DNA of 30,053 nucleotides, taken from JAYRWN01 sp041917975 (lineage in GTDB: Bacteria; Bacteroidota; Bacteroidia; Chitinophagales; Saprospiraceae). The DNA is taken from contig JAYRWN010000150.1 of the NCBI GenBank assembly GCA_041917975.1, positions 1 to 30,053 of the forward strand. The letters are read 5' to 3'. Of the stretch, positions 15,182 through 23,301 are shown one piece after another. The first letter of the stretch is position 1, and each line of letters begins with the position of its first letter. A program made the position numbers and the translations under genes. The notes beneath the pieces are model-generated. The model made no database searches. It saw only the letters and a list, made by a program, of their open reading frames with translations, and had not been told where the DNA came from.

Positions 15182-17290
15182 TCAGAAGAACGTGTAACGA
15201 TTGTCTTTTATCTTTGCTTTTTTAACTAACGACGGCATTAATAATTGGGGCATGGCAGCTTTTTGCTGGGCAGAAACTTGCTGCCGCATCAGCGCTAAAT
15301 TACCATCGGTGACATCCTCTACTTTATCGGTAACTTTAATCATATAAACGCCATTCTCCCCGATAATAGGTTTGGAAACCTGGTTTTTGTCCAGTTTAAA
15401 TGCAGAGGCAATCACCTTCATTTCAGAGCCCAGCCCAGGGATAAAACCACCACTAAATGCGACATCGCTAGCCGTATCAATCTGGGACCCAAATTGGCTA
15501 GCCACCTGGGCTAAGTCTTGTGAAGTTATTTTAGCTGCCAGAGCCTGGCCTTTTAGTCTGTTTTTGACTAAAGGGGTCAGATCATTGCGCAGGCTTTCTA
15601 CAGTGGCTAAGCCTGGTTTGAGAATTTCACTCAAACCCACCACCAGATATTTACTGCGATATCTGTTAACCGGATCGTCATAAATATACACATCGGCAGA
15701 AACCTGTCCGATTTTGGTTTTGCGATCAAACGCCCACCTGACAATATCACGTGATGTTTGACCGACCCCGGTTTCCAACAAATAAGCATCTGCTTTTTCT
15801 AAAAATCCACTTTCACTGATCTGTAACTCCGGCTTGGTCTTAATGGCTTCGGTCAGGTCTTCCAAGGTGCGGTTGTTGGAGGTAAAATCAGCCGCTTCAT
15901 TATACACCTTGTCTTGGGTTGCTTCACTGGGAATAATGGGTTCTGACAGGGTAGCAATACGGTAACCGGTAGGATTTTTGCCAAATTTATAATCCTGTAT
16001 GTTTATGAGATGAACGCCAAAGTTGGTGATCACCTTAGAGAGTTCGCCTTTTTTACCCGTATAAAACAACACATCATTGAAGGGTTTAACCATAGCATTT
16101 AATCCGGCAAAACCAAGCTCACCACCTTGTGCTGCACTGCCATCCTGCGAATGAAGGCGGGCCAGGGAATCGAACGATATTACGCCAGCCTCCAGAATCA
16201 GTTTGATACTATCAATAAACCGTGATGCAGCCAGGAGTTCAGCCTGTGTGTTAGCCAAACGAAGGATATGCCTGGATTTAACGGAGTCCGGAAGTACTTT
16301 TGTATCCATGAGCTTCACGACGTTATAATTGATACCATCTATATATGGTCCGTAAACCTGGTTAATATTCATTCGGGTTACCGTATCAGCTATGAGCGGA
16401 CTTAGATCATTCTCACTGTAGTAGACCACATCGTAGTTACCATAGTTGCGCATAATGAAGATGGAGTCGTTAGTAGAAGCGGCAAAGTCGTTGCGTAAAG
16501 TGGTCATGCGGTCCAGTACGGCTTGAGAGTCGGCAGGCGTGGCGGCAACGTTAAATAGAACATATTTTACTTTACGGGTTTCATTGTCTCTTTCATAGAG
16601 GGCCTTGTGTTCACTGATGTACTTGTTTAAATCTTCATCGGTAACCTTGATTTCGGCATCATCCACTTCATCAAAAGGGACTTGCACATATTCGAAGGAT
16701 ACTTTGTTATTGCGCAGTTTATGGTTCATTTGGGCCATCCAGGTGGGAACGAATAAACCTTTAGTAACCATATTACTCAGCTTGGTTTGTAACTGGGTTT
16801 TGATTATTTGTTGGCGCTGGCTGGTCCAATAGGCCGCAAAATCAGCATTGGCCTGTCCGGCATCCAAGGTTTGTTTGATTTGAGCTAATTGTTGCCGGTC
16901 AACTGCACCGGTATTCGGGTCACGAAATTGTTGCTGGATAATGGGGCTTAGATTATTCCCAAATTGTAAATCTTCTAATTCGGCATCTCCTACAGCTAAG
17001 CCGGATTGATCCGCTTCTTTATCAAGTATAGCTTTTTCTACAAAATAATTCCACAGGTAAGTATGCTGATCATAAATGTTTACCTGACTATTGCTGTACA
17101 ACAACCGTTCGGTGTTCTGAAACTCATTGTAGTCGATTTTTTCACCTTCCACTTCTCCCAGAAGGAACTGGTTGGCTCCCAAGCCTCCGCTTCCAGAGGT
17201 AACAATGTCCATGATTAAAAAGCCTACCAAGGCTACCGCAATGATTACAAAAATCCATCCATGCTTACGAATCCTGCCAATGAGTGCCAT
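15182..17290 (-). CDS. ppiD: PpiD-like peptidyl-prolyl isomerase / SurA N-terminal domain protein
   Basis: Membrane-anchored periplasmic folding factor of 702 residues. A short basic cytoplasmic start (MALIGRIRKH) precedes one transmembrane helix at 11-29; the rest is periplasmic. A SurA/PpiD-type chaperone domain covers roughly 35-240 (FLLGEVEGEKIDYNEFQ, YLWNYFVEKAILDKEA), then a parvulin-type rotamase domain at about 338-435 (SRHILRL...GELGFAGLNAMVKPFNDVLF...FGVHLINI), then a second C-terminal domain that starts like a rotamase but is less well conserved. It likely assists folding of outer-membrane and secreted proteins such as the barrels encoded just downstream. Length and architecture match Bacteroidota PpiD. 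It has its own promoter (17358-17389) and terminator, so it is a single-gene unit. Confidence 0.93.
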   Translation of the reverse strand: MALIGRIRKHGWIFVIIAVALVGFLIMDIVTSGSGGLGANQFLLGEVEGEKIDYNEFQNTERLLYSNSQVNIYDQHTYLWNYFVEKAILDKEADQSGLAVGDAELEDLQFGNNLSPIIQQQFRDPNTGAVDRQQLAQIKQTLDAGQANADFAAYWTSQRQQIIKTQLQTKLSNMVTKGLFVPTWMAQMNHKLRNNKVSFEYVQVPFDEVDDAEIKVTDEDLNKYISEHKALYERDNETRKVKYVLFNVAATPADSQAVLDRMTTLRNDFAASTNDSIFIMRNYGNYDVVYYSENDLSPLIADTVTRMNINQVYGPYIDGINYNVVKLMDTKVLPDSVKSRHILRLANTQAELLAASRFIDSIKLILEAGVISFDSLARLHSQDGSAAQGGELGFAGLNAMVKPFNDVLFYTGKKGELSKVITNFGVHLINIQDYKFGKNPTGYRIATLSEPIIPSEATQDKVYNEAADFTSNNRTLEDLTEAIKTKPELQISESGFLEKADAYLLETGVGQTSRDIVRWAFDRKTKIGQVSADVYIYDDPVNRYRSKYLVVGLSEILKPGLATVESLRNDLTPLVKNRLKGQALAAKITSQDLAQVASQFGSQIDTASDVAFSGGFIPGLGSEMKVIASAFKLDKNQVSKPIIGENGVYMIKVTDKVEDVTDGNLALMRQQVSAQQKAAMPQLLMPSLVKKAKIKDNRYTFF

Positions 17291-17357
17291 GTTGTTAGTT
17301 GACTTATTTTGTTGATTATGATTACAGTATCTACTCTTTGTTTTTGAAAAAACCCTG

Positions 17358-17389
17358 CAAAGGTAATCTCAATTTATTGAAATTACAAA
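17358..17389 (-). promoter_or_regulatory. Bacteroidota-type promoter for ppiD
   Basis: On the minus strand a TTTG (-33 element, plus-strand 17386-17389) is separated by exactly 20 bases from TACCTTTG (-7 element, 17358-17365), matching the Bacteroidota consensus TTTG-N19-21-TAnnTTTG at every fixed position. Transcription would begin near 17350, leaving an untranslated leader of about 60 bases before the ppiD ATG at 17290. Confidence 0.8.
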
Positions 17390-17404
17390 GAAAATAATTT
17401 GCTC

Positions 17405-18022
17405 TCAATCGTTGACTTTTCTATCCCGCCACTGTTCGGCAATATCGGCAAGAGTATGGTAAAATTCAGGACCATATCGCCGGATGAGACCTGCTTTTAC
17501 AAAGTGGACCAAAGGTATCTTTTCCTGATGGCCATGAGCACAAGCCTGACTGCAAATATCCCAGCGGTCATAATATAACGTTTCAAAGGTGTCGTGTTGA
17601 ACAACACGTACCGGGTAAAGATGACAGGATTGTGGTTTAGCATCCTCAATAAGTCCGGCATGTTGATATTTTTCTATGGCACACTGAGCAACCCCCGCCG
17701 CGTTGATTAACATAAAGACACACGCTCCGTCTGGACGCAAGTTGGTACCCCATTTTTTAGGCCCGCGAAAATATTTGGATGCCCCTTCAGAATTAATCAC
17801 CTCCTGACTCTCCACCGGTAAAAAGTCAAGAATTTTCGTGGCTATGGAGTCCATCAGCGCTACTTCTTCCGGCCACAGCGGGGCTCCGTAATCCCCCTCC
17901 CAACAACATGCTCCCCGACAAGACTGTAGGTCACAGGCAAAATAGGACTCCATAACATCCTCATTGACTAAAATATCGTGGACAACTATCAAAGGTTTGA
18001 GTTTTGTTAACAACACAAACAT
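17405..18022 (-). CDS. DUF3109 family cysteine-rich protein
   Basis: A 205-residue protein of the DUF3109 family, common in Bacteroidota and of unknown function. The conserved front is C30-DLQS-C35-RGA-C39-C40 followed by WEGDYGAPL; further cysteines lie in GACVF, AQCAIEKY, SCHLYPVRV and DICSQAC. This spacing suggests bound metal (zinc or an iron-sulphur cluster), and it resembles the YkgJ-like zinc/iron-chelating proteins, but that is inference. No signal peptide or membrane segment is visible. It starts at an ATG 221 bases from the divergent citrate synthase gene and ends before the ppiD promoter, so it is probably transcribed alone. Confidence 0.88.
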   Translation of the reverse strand: MFVLLTKLKPLIVVHDILVNEDVMESYFACDLQSCRGACCWEGDYGAPLWPEEVALMDSIATKILDFLPVESQEVINSEGASKYFRGPKKWGTNLRPDGACVFMLINAAGVAQCAIEKYQHAGLIEDAKPQSCHLYPVRVVQHDTFETLYYDRWDICSQACAHGHQEKIPLVHFVKAGLIRRYGPEFYHTLADIAEQWRDRKVND

Positions 18023-18154
18023 AGTCTAATTCCTTGCAGGACGCAGTGATGGGTGCGCAGAGAGATTAAAAACGCCTAATTTGATCGCTTGAACCCACAA
18101 CCTGAGCTAAAAAAATTAATCATGTCTACAAAATGACAAATCCAATCATCCTGG

Positions 18155-18184
18155 TTTTATTTCCGATACAAAATTTTAACTTTG
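18155..18184 (+). promoter_or_regulatory. Probable promoter of the gltA-gcvH-vanZ-tonB operon
   Basis: TAACTTTG at 18177-18184 is an exact match to the Bacteroidota -7 element TAnnTTTG. The -33 region about 20 bases upstream (ctggtttta around 18151-18159) is T-rich but lacks a perfect TTTG. The predicted start near 18191 would leave a leader of about 50 bases before the citrate synthase ATG. The rest of the 221-base divergent region (18023-18243) shows no other clear site. Confidence 0.5.
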
Positions 18185-18243
18185 GCACCCTGTTGATGTT
18201 ATAAATCAAACAAAAATTAGCACAAGGTCTAAGCAGCAATTTC

Positions 18244-19542
18244 ATGGAGAAATTAAAACAATTATTCTACACCAGATCCAAAGAACTAGGCGCTGAAATA
18301 AAAGCATTTCTGAAGGAAAAAGGCCAAACGGTCATTGACCAGGTAACCGTTGACCAGGTAATCGGGGGGATGAGGGGCATTAAAGCTATGTATTGGGAAA
18401 CCTCAGAACTTGATGCAGAAGAAGGTATACGTTTTCGGGGATTAAGCATAAACGAACTCCGGGAAAAACTCCCTACCTGGCCAGGATGCGGCGAACCTAT
18501 GCCGGAAGGCCTATTTTGGTTATTGATGACTGGAGAAATCCCTGCCGAAGAAGATGTTTATGAACTGTCTGAAATATGGCAATCCAAAAGAAACCTTCCC
18601 CCGCAGGTGATTAAGACTCTGGAAGCCTTGCCACCCGATACTCACCCCATGACTCAGCTAACCATGGGTATTATGGCTATGCAACCAGAGAGCATCTTTG
18701 CCAAGTGTTACGATGAAGGTATGTCCAGAACGGAATATTGGGACGCCACTTTCGAAGACTCCATAAACCTGATCGCCAAATTACCTACTTTGGCAGCATA
18801 CATCTATCGCCGGACTTTTAAAAATAATGTACATATTGAGGCAGATCCCCGCCTGGATTGGAGTGGAAATTTTGCCCACCAGTTGGGTTTTGACGGCCAT
18901 GACTTTAAGAGCTTTTTAAGATTATACCTTACCATTCATGCCGACCATGAAGGGGGAAACGCGTCTGCCCATACCACGCATTTGGTAGGTTCCACTCTGG
19001 CTGACCCGTACCTTTCACTGGCAGCCGGTATGAATGCTTTGGCCGGCCCATTACATGGATTGGCTAACCAAGAAGTCATCAAGTGGGTGTTTGATTTATT
19101 GGACGACCTAGGGACCCGCCAGCCCTCTAAAGAACAGATCATTGGTTATATTCATAAGACTCTTCAAGAAGGAAAAGTGATCCCTGGTTATGGTCATGCC
19201 GTACTGCGCCAACCTGACCCACGTTTCATAGCCCAAATGGAGTTTGCGAAGAAATACATCAATAAATCTGATATCATCGATGTAGTGTGGACCTTATATA
19301 ATGTCGTCCCCGGTATATTAACTAACCTGGGTAAAGTCAAAAATCCCTGGCCCAATGTAGACGCCCATTCAGGTGCTATTCTGGTTCATTACGGTCTGAT
19401 CGAACAGAATTTCTTTACCGTATTGTTTGGCGTGAGCCGGGCATTGGGTGTTTTGGCTGCCCAGACCTGGGCCAGAGCACTGGCTTTACCGTTGGAACGC
19501 CCAAAATCTTTGAATTTAAACAGCCTTAAACAATTAGTATAA
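18244..19542 (+). CDS. gltA: Citrate synthase
   Basis: Condenses acetyl-CoA with oxaloacetate to citrate, the entry step of the TCA cycle. The 432 residues align in length with the mitochondrial-like (type I) enzyme rather than the hexameric proteobacterial form. The catalytic triad is visible: H271 in GPLHGLANQEV, H318 in PGYGHAVLRQPDPR and D373 in NVDAHSG; HADHEGGN at 232-239 is another family signature. The N terminus is long and helical (MEKLKQLFYTRSKEL), as in that subgroup. It is the first gene of a plus-strand group with gcvH (7 bases away), vanZ-like and tonB. Near its 5' end two copies of TTGACCAGGTAA (18335 and 18350) encode a small DQV-TV-DQV duplication. Confidence 0.97.
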   Translation: MEKLKQLFYTRSKELGAEIKAFLKEKGQTVIDQVTVDQVIGGMRGIKAMYWETSELDAEEGIRFRGLSINELREKLPTWPGCGEPMPEGLFWLLMTGEIPAEEDVYELSEIWQSKRNLPPQVIKTLEALPPDTHPMTQLTMGIMAMQPESIFAKCYDEGMSRTEYWDATFEDSINLIAKLPTLAAYIYRRTFKNNVHIEADPRLDWSGNFAHQLGFDGHDFKSFLRLYLTIHADHEGGNASAHTTHLVGSTLADPYLSLAAGMNALAGPLHGLANQEVIKWVFDLLDDLGTRQPSKEQIIGYIHKTLQEGKVIPGYGHAVLRQPDPRFIAQMEFAKKYINKSDIIDVVWTLYNVVPGILTNLGKVKNPWPNVDAHSGAILVHYGLIEQNFFTVLFGVSRALGVLAAQTWARALALPLERPKSLNLNSLKQLV

Positions 19543-19549
19543 TTATAAA

Positions 19550-19948
19550 ATGACTTATATGGAATTTCCAGAAGATTTGAAGTATACTCGTGAACACGAA
19601 TGGATTAGAGTAGAAGGAACAACGGCCACGGTAGGGATTACAGATTTTGCCCAAAGCGAACTGGGCGAACTCGTTTATATTGAAGTAGAGACCGTTGGTG
19701 AAGTCATAGAGCAGAATCAGGTATTTGGGACCGTTGAAGCTGTTAAAACGACTTCTGACCTGTTTATGCCTGTATCCGGTAAAATTATTGAGTTTAATCC
19801 CGCCTTAGATGAAAAACACGGGGATAACCCTATGCTAATCAATGAAGATCCCTATGGGGAAGGGTGGATCATTAAGATAGAACTTACTGACCCGGCCCAA
19901 GTGGAAGGTTTGATGGATACCGAGAACTATAAAGCGTTGGTTGGGTAA
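19550..19948 (+). CDS. gcvH: Glycine cleavage system H protein
   Basis: Small lipoyl carrier of 132 residues that shuttles the aminomethyl group between the P, T and L proteins of glycine decarboxylase. The lipoyl-lysine motif is GTVEAVKTTSD with K66; the N-terminal YTREHEWIRVEG and GITDFAQSELGELVYIE are highly characteristic. Either ATG (19550 or 19559) could start; the second gives the more usual N terminus (MEFPEDLKYT). No gcvP or gcvT lies in the window. The gene sits between citrate synthase and the vanZ-like gene; the gcvH-vanZ-tonB order recurs in Bacteroidota as I recall it, often behind sprA. Confidence 0.97.
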   Translation: MTYMEFPEDLKYTREHEWIRVEGTTATVGITDFAQSELGELVYIEVETVGEVIEQNQVFGTVEAVKTTSDLFMPVSGKIIEFNPALDEKHGDNPMLINEDPYGEGWIIKIELTDPAQVEGLMDTENYKALVG

Positions 19949-19982
19949 TTATTTTTTTATCCTTACCCACCAAAAAAAAATC

Positions 19983-20339
19983 GTGACGCATCTATCCAAA
20001 TGGAGTATAAGTATTCCCGTCTTTTGGGCGACAATAATAGCCATCTTGTCATTAATACCGCCATCAGAGATTAAAGTCCCCGGCTTTGTTTTTCAGGACA
20101 AAATCGGACATGTGGCGGCCTACGGCTTGCTGGCTTGGTTGACTATCTGGAGCGTTTCAAAATCGGCTGCGAAAGTTAAACCCGTGTATTTACTCTTCAT
20201 AGTCATTTTATATGGTGTGACCATGGAATTTATACAATTAAAATTTTTTCTCTACCGATCTTTTGAAATTTTCGATATAGTTGCTAATATTATCGGCTCA
20301 TTTGGAGGGTACTTAATTTTTAAGTATTTAAAAAAGTAA
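19983..20339 (+). CDS. VanZ-like family membrane protein
   Basis: Small integral membrane protein of about 118 residues with four predicted helices: roughly FWATIIAILSLIP, a re-entry after DKIGHVAAYGLLAWLTIW, VYLLFIVILYGVTMEFIQ, and IVANIIGSFGGYLIF. The conserved VanZ features are present: D-K-x-x-H near helix 2, E-x-x-Q after helix 3, and the D-x-x-AN-x-x-G motif at the last helix. VanZ of enterococci contributes to low-level teicoplanin resistance, but most homologues have no known role. The longest frame starts at a TTG (19941) inside gcvH; I prefer the GTG at 19983, which follows an A-run, although the start remains uncertain. The stop is 4 bases before tonB. Confidence 0.85.
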   Translation: MTHLSKWSISIPVFWATIIAILSLIPPSEIKVPGFVFQDKIGHVAAYGLLAWLTIWSVSKSAAKVKPVYLLFIVILYGVTMEFIQLKFFLYRSFEIFDIVANIIGSFGGYLIFKYLKK

Positions 20340-20343
20340 TGTT

Positions 20344-21267
20344 ATGAGTGATATTTCAATTAGTTCTAGTGTATTTCTGTGGGGAACTATTGGGGTTGTA
20401 CTGGTTATTTTTGCCCTTATTTATATTCTTCGGTACATTTTTGTAAAAAATGAAACCGGGTTGACTGAAAAATATGCCGGCAAAGTTTGGTCAAATCCTT
20501 TAGAAGCCCGCAACAAATATCCGGATGTGGATATCTTTAAGTGGTCCAGAACATTTTTCTGGGTGGGTACAGCCAGTGCCTTACTCCTGATGATCTTTGC
20601 TTTCAACTGGACTCAGTATGAACAGAAAGTTGTGGTGGATTTAAATGACCTGGAATTGGAAGAGGAGATAGAAATTGAACCACCCCGTACGGCTGAACCG
20701 CCGCCACCACCACCACCACCACCACCCCCCGTAATCGAAGAGGTTCCGGAGGAGATGATCGAGGATGATGAAGCTCCTGTATTTGAGGATCAAACTGTGG
20801 AAGAAGAAACAGTTATTGAAGATGCTCCTGTTGAAATAAAGAAATCAGATGCACCGCCGCCACCACCACCACCTCCTCCTCCCAAACCAAAAGAGGAAGA
20901 AATATTTAAAGTGGTGGAACAACAACCTCGCTTCCCTGGCTGTGAATCCAAGGGTAGTGATAAGGATAAGGATCAATGTGCTAAGGAAAAATTATTGGAA
21001 TTCATCTACAAAAACATCAAATATCCGGCTATTGCCCGTGAAAATGGAATCCAAGGCCAGTGTGTGGTGCGTTTCGTGGTTGAAAAAGACGGTTCCATCG
21101 CTAATGCTGAAGTTGTAAAAGACATCGGTGGTGGCTGCGGAGAAGAATCTTTACGCGTGGTCAGCCTGATGAACGATATGCCTCAAAAATGGACCCCCGG
21201 CAAACAAAGAGGTGTAGCTGTGCGTGTCCAATACAATCTACCGGTGAAGTTTAAACTCGAGAATTAA
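20344..21267 (+). CDS. tonB: Energy transducer TonB
   Basis: Couples inner-membrane proton-motive force to outer-membrane TonB-dependent receptors. The 307 residues contain two apparent membrane helices (10-33 and 68-88), an acidic spacer, two proline tracts (11 prolines at 119-129, 10 at 171-180) that span the periplasm, and a TonB C-terminal domain at about 215-305 with the YP motif (IKYPAIAREN). Four cysteines (200, 212, 240, 265) flank or sit in that domain and could form disulphides. Two helices instead of the single N-terminal anchor is notable. No exbB/exbD accompany it. It ends the citrate synthase operon and is followed by a clear terminator. It may power the receptor at 9339-12926, but that pairing is only inference. 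Confidence 0.93.
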   Translation: MSDISISSSVFLWGTIGVVLVIFALIYILRYIFVKNETGLTEKYAGKVWSNPLEARNKYPDVDIFKWSRTFFWVGTASALLLMIFAFNWTQYEQKVVVDLNDLELEEEIEIEPPRTAEPPPPPPPPPPPVIEEVPEEMIEDDEAPVFEDQTVEEETVIEDAPVEIKKSDAPPPPPPPPPPKPKEEEIFKVVEQQPRFPGCESKGSDKDKDQCAKEKLLEFIYKNIKYPAIARENGIQGQCVVRFVVEKDGSIANAEVVKDIGGGCGEESLRVVSLMNDMPQKWTPGKQRGVAVRVQYNLPVKFKLEN

Positions 21268-21290
21268 AGAGATATCTAACTCATAATAAT

Positions 21291-21326
21291 AAAAGGGGCG
21301 GCCTGATCATCAGGTGGCCCCTTTTT
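21291..21326 (+). terminator. Terminator after tonB, likely bidirectional
   Basis: A 12-position stem (21295-21306 with 21310-21321) with one mismatch and one wobble, a 3-base loop, and five T after it on the plus strand (21322-21326). On the minus strand the same hairpin ends in TTTTATTATTAT, so it can also stop transcripts from the convergent GH3 operon, whose last stop codon is at 21400. Confidence 0.85.
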
Positions 21327-21399
21327 GGTAATGATCCGTAGTGAGTGTGCTGTTAAAATCTGATTATTTTATTGATTCCTTTCTAATATATAAGGCCCA

Positions 21400-21708
21400 T
21401 CAGGCCCAATCATCCACTTTAGGATCCACTTTAATGTGTTGTTTGGTGAGAATTCTTTTTACCTGCCGTTCATAAATTAATCGCGCTAACGCTAAATTAG
21501 CCGGTTCAGCGTCTGAATTAAGCCCTAGTAAGATGTTTTGCACTTTCGATTCAGGGATATCCATGCGGTAGAAATAGCTGAATAACAAATCTGGTTCTTT
21601 TTCCATCATGTAAGCCACGCGGGCCGCTAATTCTGCCAATACTTCCTGTTCATTTTGACCCACCTCTACCTGTAGTTCCTTTTTTATCAGTTCAAGATTT
21701 GGTTGCAT
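21400..21708 (-). CDS. Small helical protein of unknown function
   Basis: A 102-residue protein that I do not recognise as a named family. It appears all-helical and charged (LELIKKELQVEVGQNEQEV, LARLIYERQVKRILTKQHIK), with no signal peptide, membrane helix or cysteines, and ends in DDWA. The middle segment FSYFYRMDIPESKVQNILLG recalls small Bacteroidota proteins in which a Y-R-x-D-[IV] segment precedes a helix pair, but this is a memory of pattern rather than a firm assignment. It starts 3 bases after the GH3-family gene, so it is co-transcribed and may be translationally coupled with it. No function is claimed. Confidence 0.75.
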   Translation of the reverse strand: MQPNLELIKKELQVEVGQNEQEVLAELAARVAYMMEKEPDLLFSYFYRMDIPESKVQNILLGLNSDAEPANLALARLIYERQVKRILTKQHIKVDPKVDDWA

Positions 21709-21711
21709 TTT

Positions 21712-23250
21712 TTAGGACATTTGGTTGTTTAACATACCAAGTATAGCTTCCACGTATCGCCGGTCATTGGCCAACCTCGGCACTTTATTCTGGCCCCCCA
21801 AAGAACCTTTGGCTCGCATCCATTTAAGGAACGTGCCAGATGGTACTACATTGACCTTCAGATTTTCCAGGGCCATATTTTTAAAACGTTTAGCCTGGTA
21901 ATCTGAGTTCAATTCCTGGATGGTTTGATCCAATAATTGACCAAAAGCCTCAAGATTTTGCGGCGGAGTTTCAAACTCGATTACCCACTGGTGGGCGCCT
22001 TTATGCCGATCATTTAAAAAGATCGGACCGACCGTATAATCGTTAACTTTCAGGTGCATAGTGCGACATACCCGGCCCATAGCCTCTTCAGCATTATGGA
22101 CCATTAATTCTTCGCCGAATACATTGATAAACTGTTTTATCCGGCCGGTAATTCTTATGCGGTAAGGATGTGTGCTGACAAAGCGGATGGTATCACCTGG
22201 CACATAACGCCATAATCCGGAGTTATTCGTCATGACCATCACATATACTTGGTCCAATTCCACCTCTTGTAGGGGTATGCAGCGGGGAGCTGAGGTACCC
22301 CATTCTTCCAGCGGCATGAACTCATAAAAGATACCATTATCCAGAAGTAGGAGCATTTCCTGTCGGTTATAAATGTCCTGAATGGCAAAGTACCCTTCCG
22401 AAGCGTTATATATTTCCTGGTAAATAAATCCAGGCTTAGGGATATAATTTTGAAACTGTTCCCGATAGGGTTCGAAACCCGTTCCACCATGCATATAAGC
22501 AGACAGTTTGGGAAACAGGTTTAGTAAATTATCATGTCCACTTTGTTCCAGCAATTTTTTAATAAGCACTACAGTCCAGGTAGGTACTCCGCCTAACATA
22601 ACCAGATCCGGTTCGTTCAGCAGAATGCGGACCATTGCTTCTATTTTTTCTTCCCAATCAGTCAGCAGAGCTGTGCGTTCATCGGGTGTAAAGAAAGGTT
22701 TGCCAATAAAGGGCATCCGGTGAATCATAATGGCGGATATATCACCCACCATGGCTTGCGGAAACTCCGGCAGGCGCGAAAGGCTACCGCCCATGAGGAG
22801 CGTTTTGTCGGCAAACAAAGTTAGATCTGGCTGGTGTGAATAGATGATAGCCACGGCATCCCAAGAGCTCCGGATATGACAGGTCTGTAAATTTTCATCG
22901 GATACGGGTATATATTTGCTTTTATCGGTCGTGCCGGCAGATTTGGAATACCAGGTAATTTTACCAGGCCACAGCACATTAGGCATACCCCCCATCATGT
23001 TGGTGATGTATGGTTTAAGATCCTCATAGGTGTTAATAGGTATCTGGCGGTTGAACTCCGTATAGTTGCTTATCTTATGTAAGCCGTGCTGTTTGCCCCA
23101 TGTAGTGAAAGCCCCTTTTTTAATTATTTTATTCCACCATTGTTGTTGAGCTTGAATCGGATGTGTCTTAAAGTAACTGATATGCCGATAGTGGTAATGC
23201 AAATATTGCCTTACCAGATCATTGATCCGGTTTCTAACCCACTGACTCAT
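21712..23250 (-). CDS. GH3 auxin-responsive-promoter family protein (acyl-acid amido synthetase-like)
   Basis: A 512-residue member of the GH3 branch of the adenylate-forming superfamily. Plant GH3 enzymes activate a carboxylate (indole-acetate, jasmonate) with ATP and join it to an amino acid. The visible motifs are the P-loop SAGTTDKSKYIP at 104-115, YNASEGYF at 281-288, and TNNSGLWRYVPGDTIRF at 341-357, with the hinge region GRIKQFINVFGEEL at 369-382. Length is slightly below that of plant members (about 580-610) but normal for bacterial homologues. It is cytoplasmic. Its acyl substrate and acceptor are unknown; no biosynthetic genes are adjacent. It is followed by the 102-residue gene and is divergent from the PfkB kinase. 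Confidence 0.92.
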   Translation of the reverse strand: MSQWVRNRINDLVRQYLHYHYRHISYFKTHPIQAQQQWWNKIIKKGAFTTWGKQHGLHKISNYTEFNRQIPINTYEDLKPYITNMMGGMPNVLWPGKITWYSKSAGTTDKSKYIPVSDENLQTCHIRSSWDAVAIIYSHQPDLTLFADKTLLMGGSLSRLPEFPQAMVGDISAIMIHRMPFIGKPFFTPDERTALLTDWEEKIEAMVRILLNEPDLVMLGGVPTWTVVLIKKLLEQSGHDNLLNLFPKLSAYMHGGTGFEPYREQFQNYIPKPGFIYQEIYNASEGYFAIQDIYNRQEMLLLLDNGIFYEFMPLEEWGTSAPRCIPLQEVELDQVYVMVMTNNSGLWRYVPGDTIRFVSTHPYRIRITGRIKQFINVFGEELMVHNAEEAMGRVCRTMHLKVNDYTVGPIFLNDRHKGAHQWVIEFETPPQNLEAFGQLLDQTIQELNSDYQAKRFKNMALENLKVNVVPSGTFLKWMRAKGSLGGQNKVPRLANDRRYVEAILGMLNNQMS

Positions 23251-23301
23251 TATCTATTTAACTATTCACTTCTAAGCTAAATATACAGCTTTTTCCCACA
23301 C

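Noticed and set aside
20698..20883. CCA-rich runs as a possible tandem-repeat or CRISPR-like element
   Set aside because: They encode the two polyproline spans of TonB in frame; ordinary low-complexity coding sequence.
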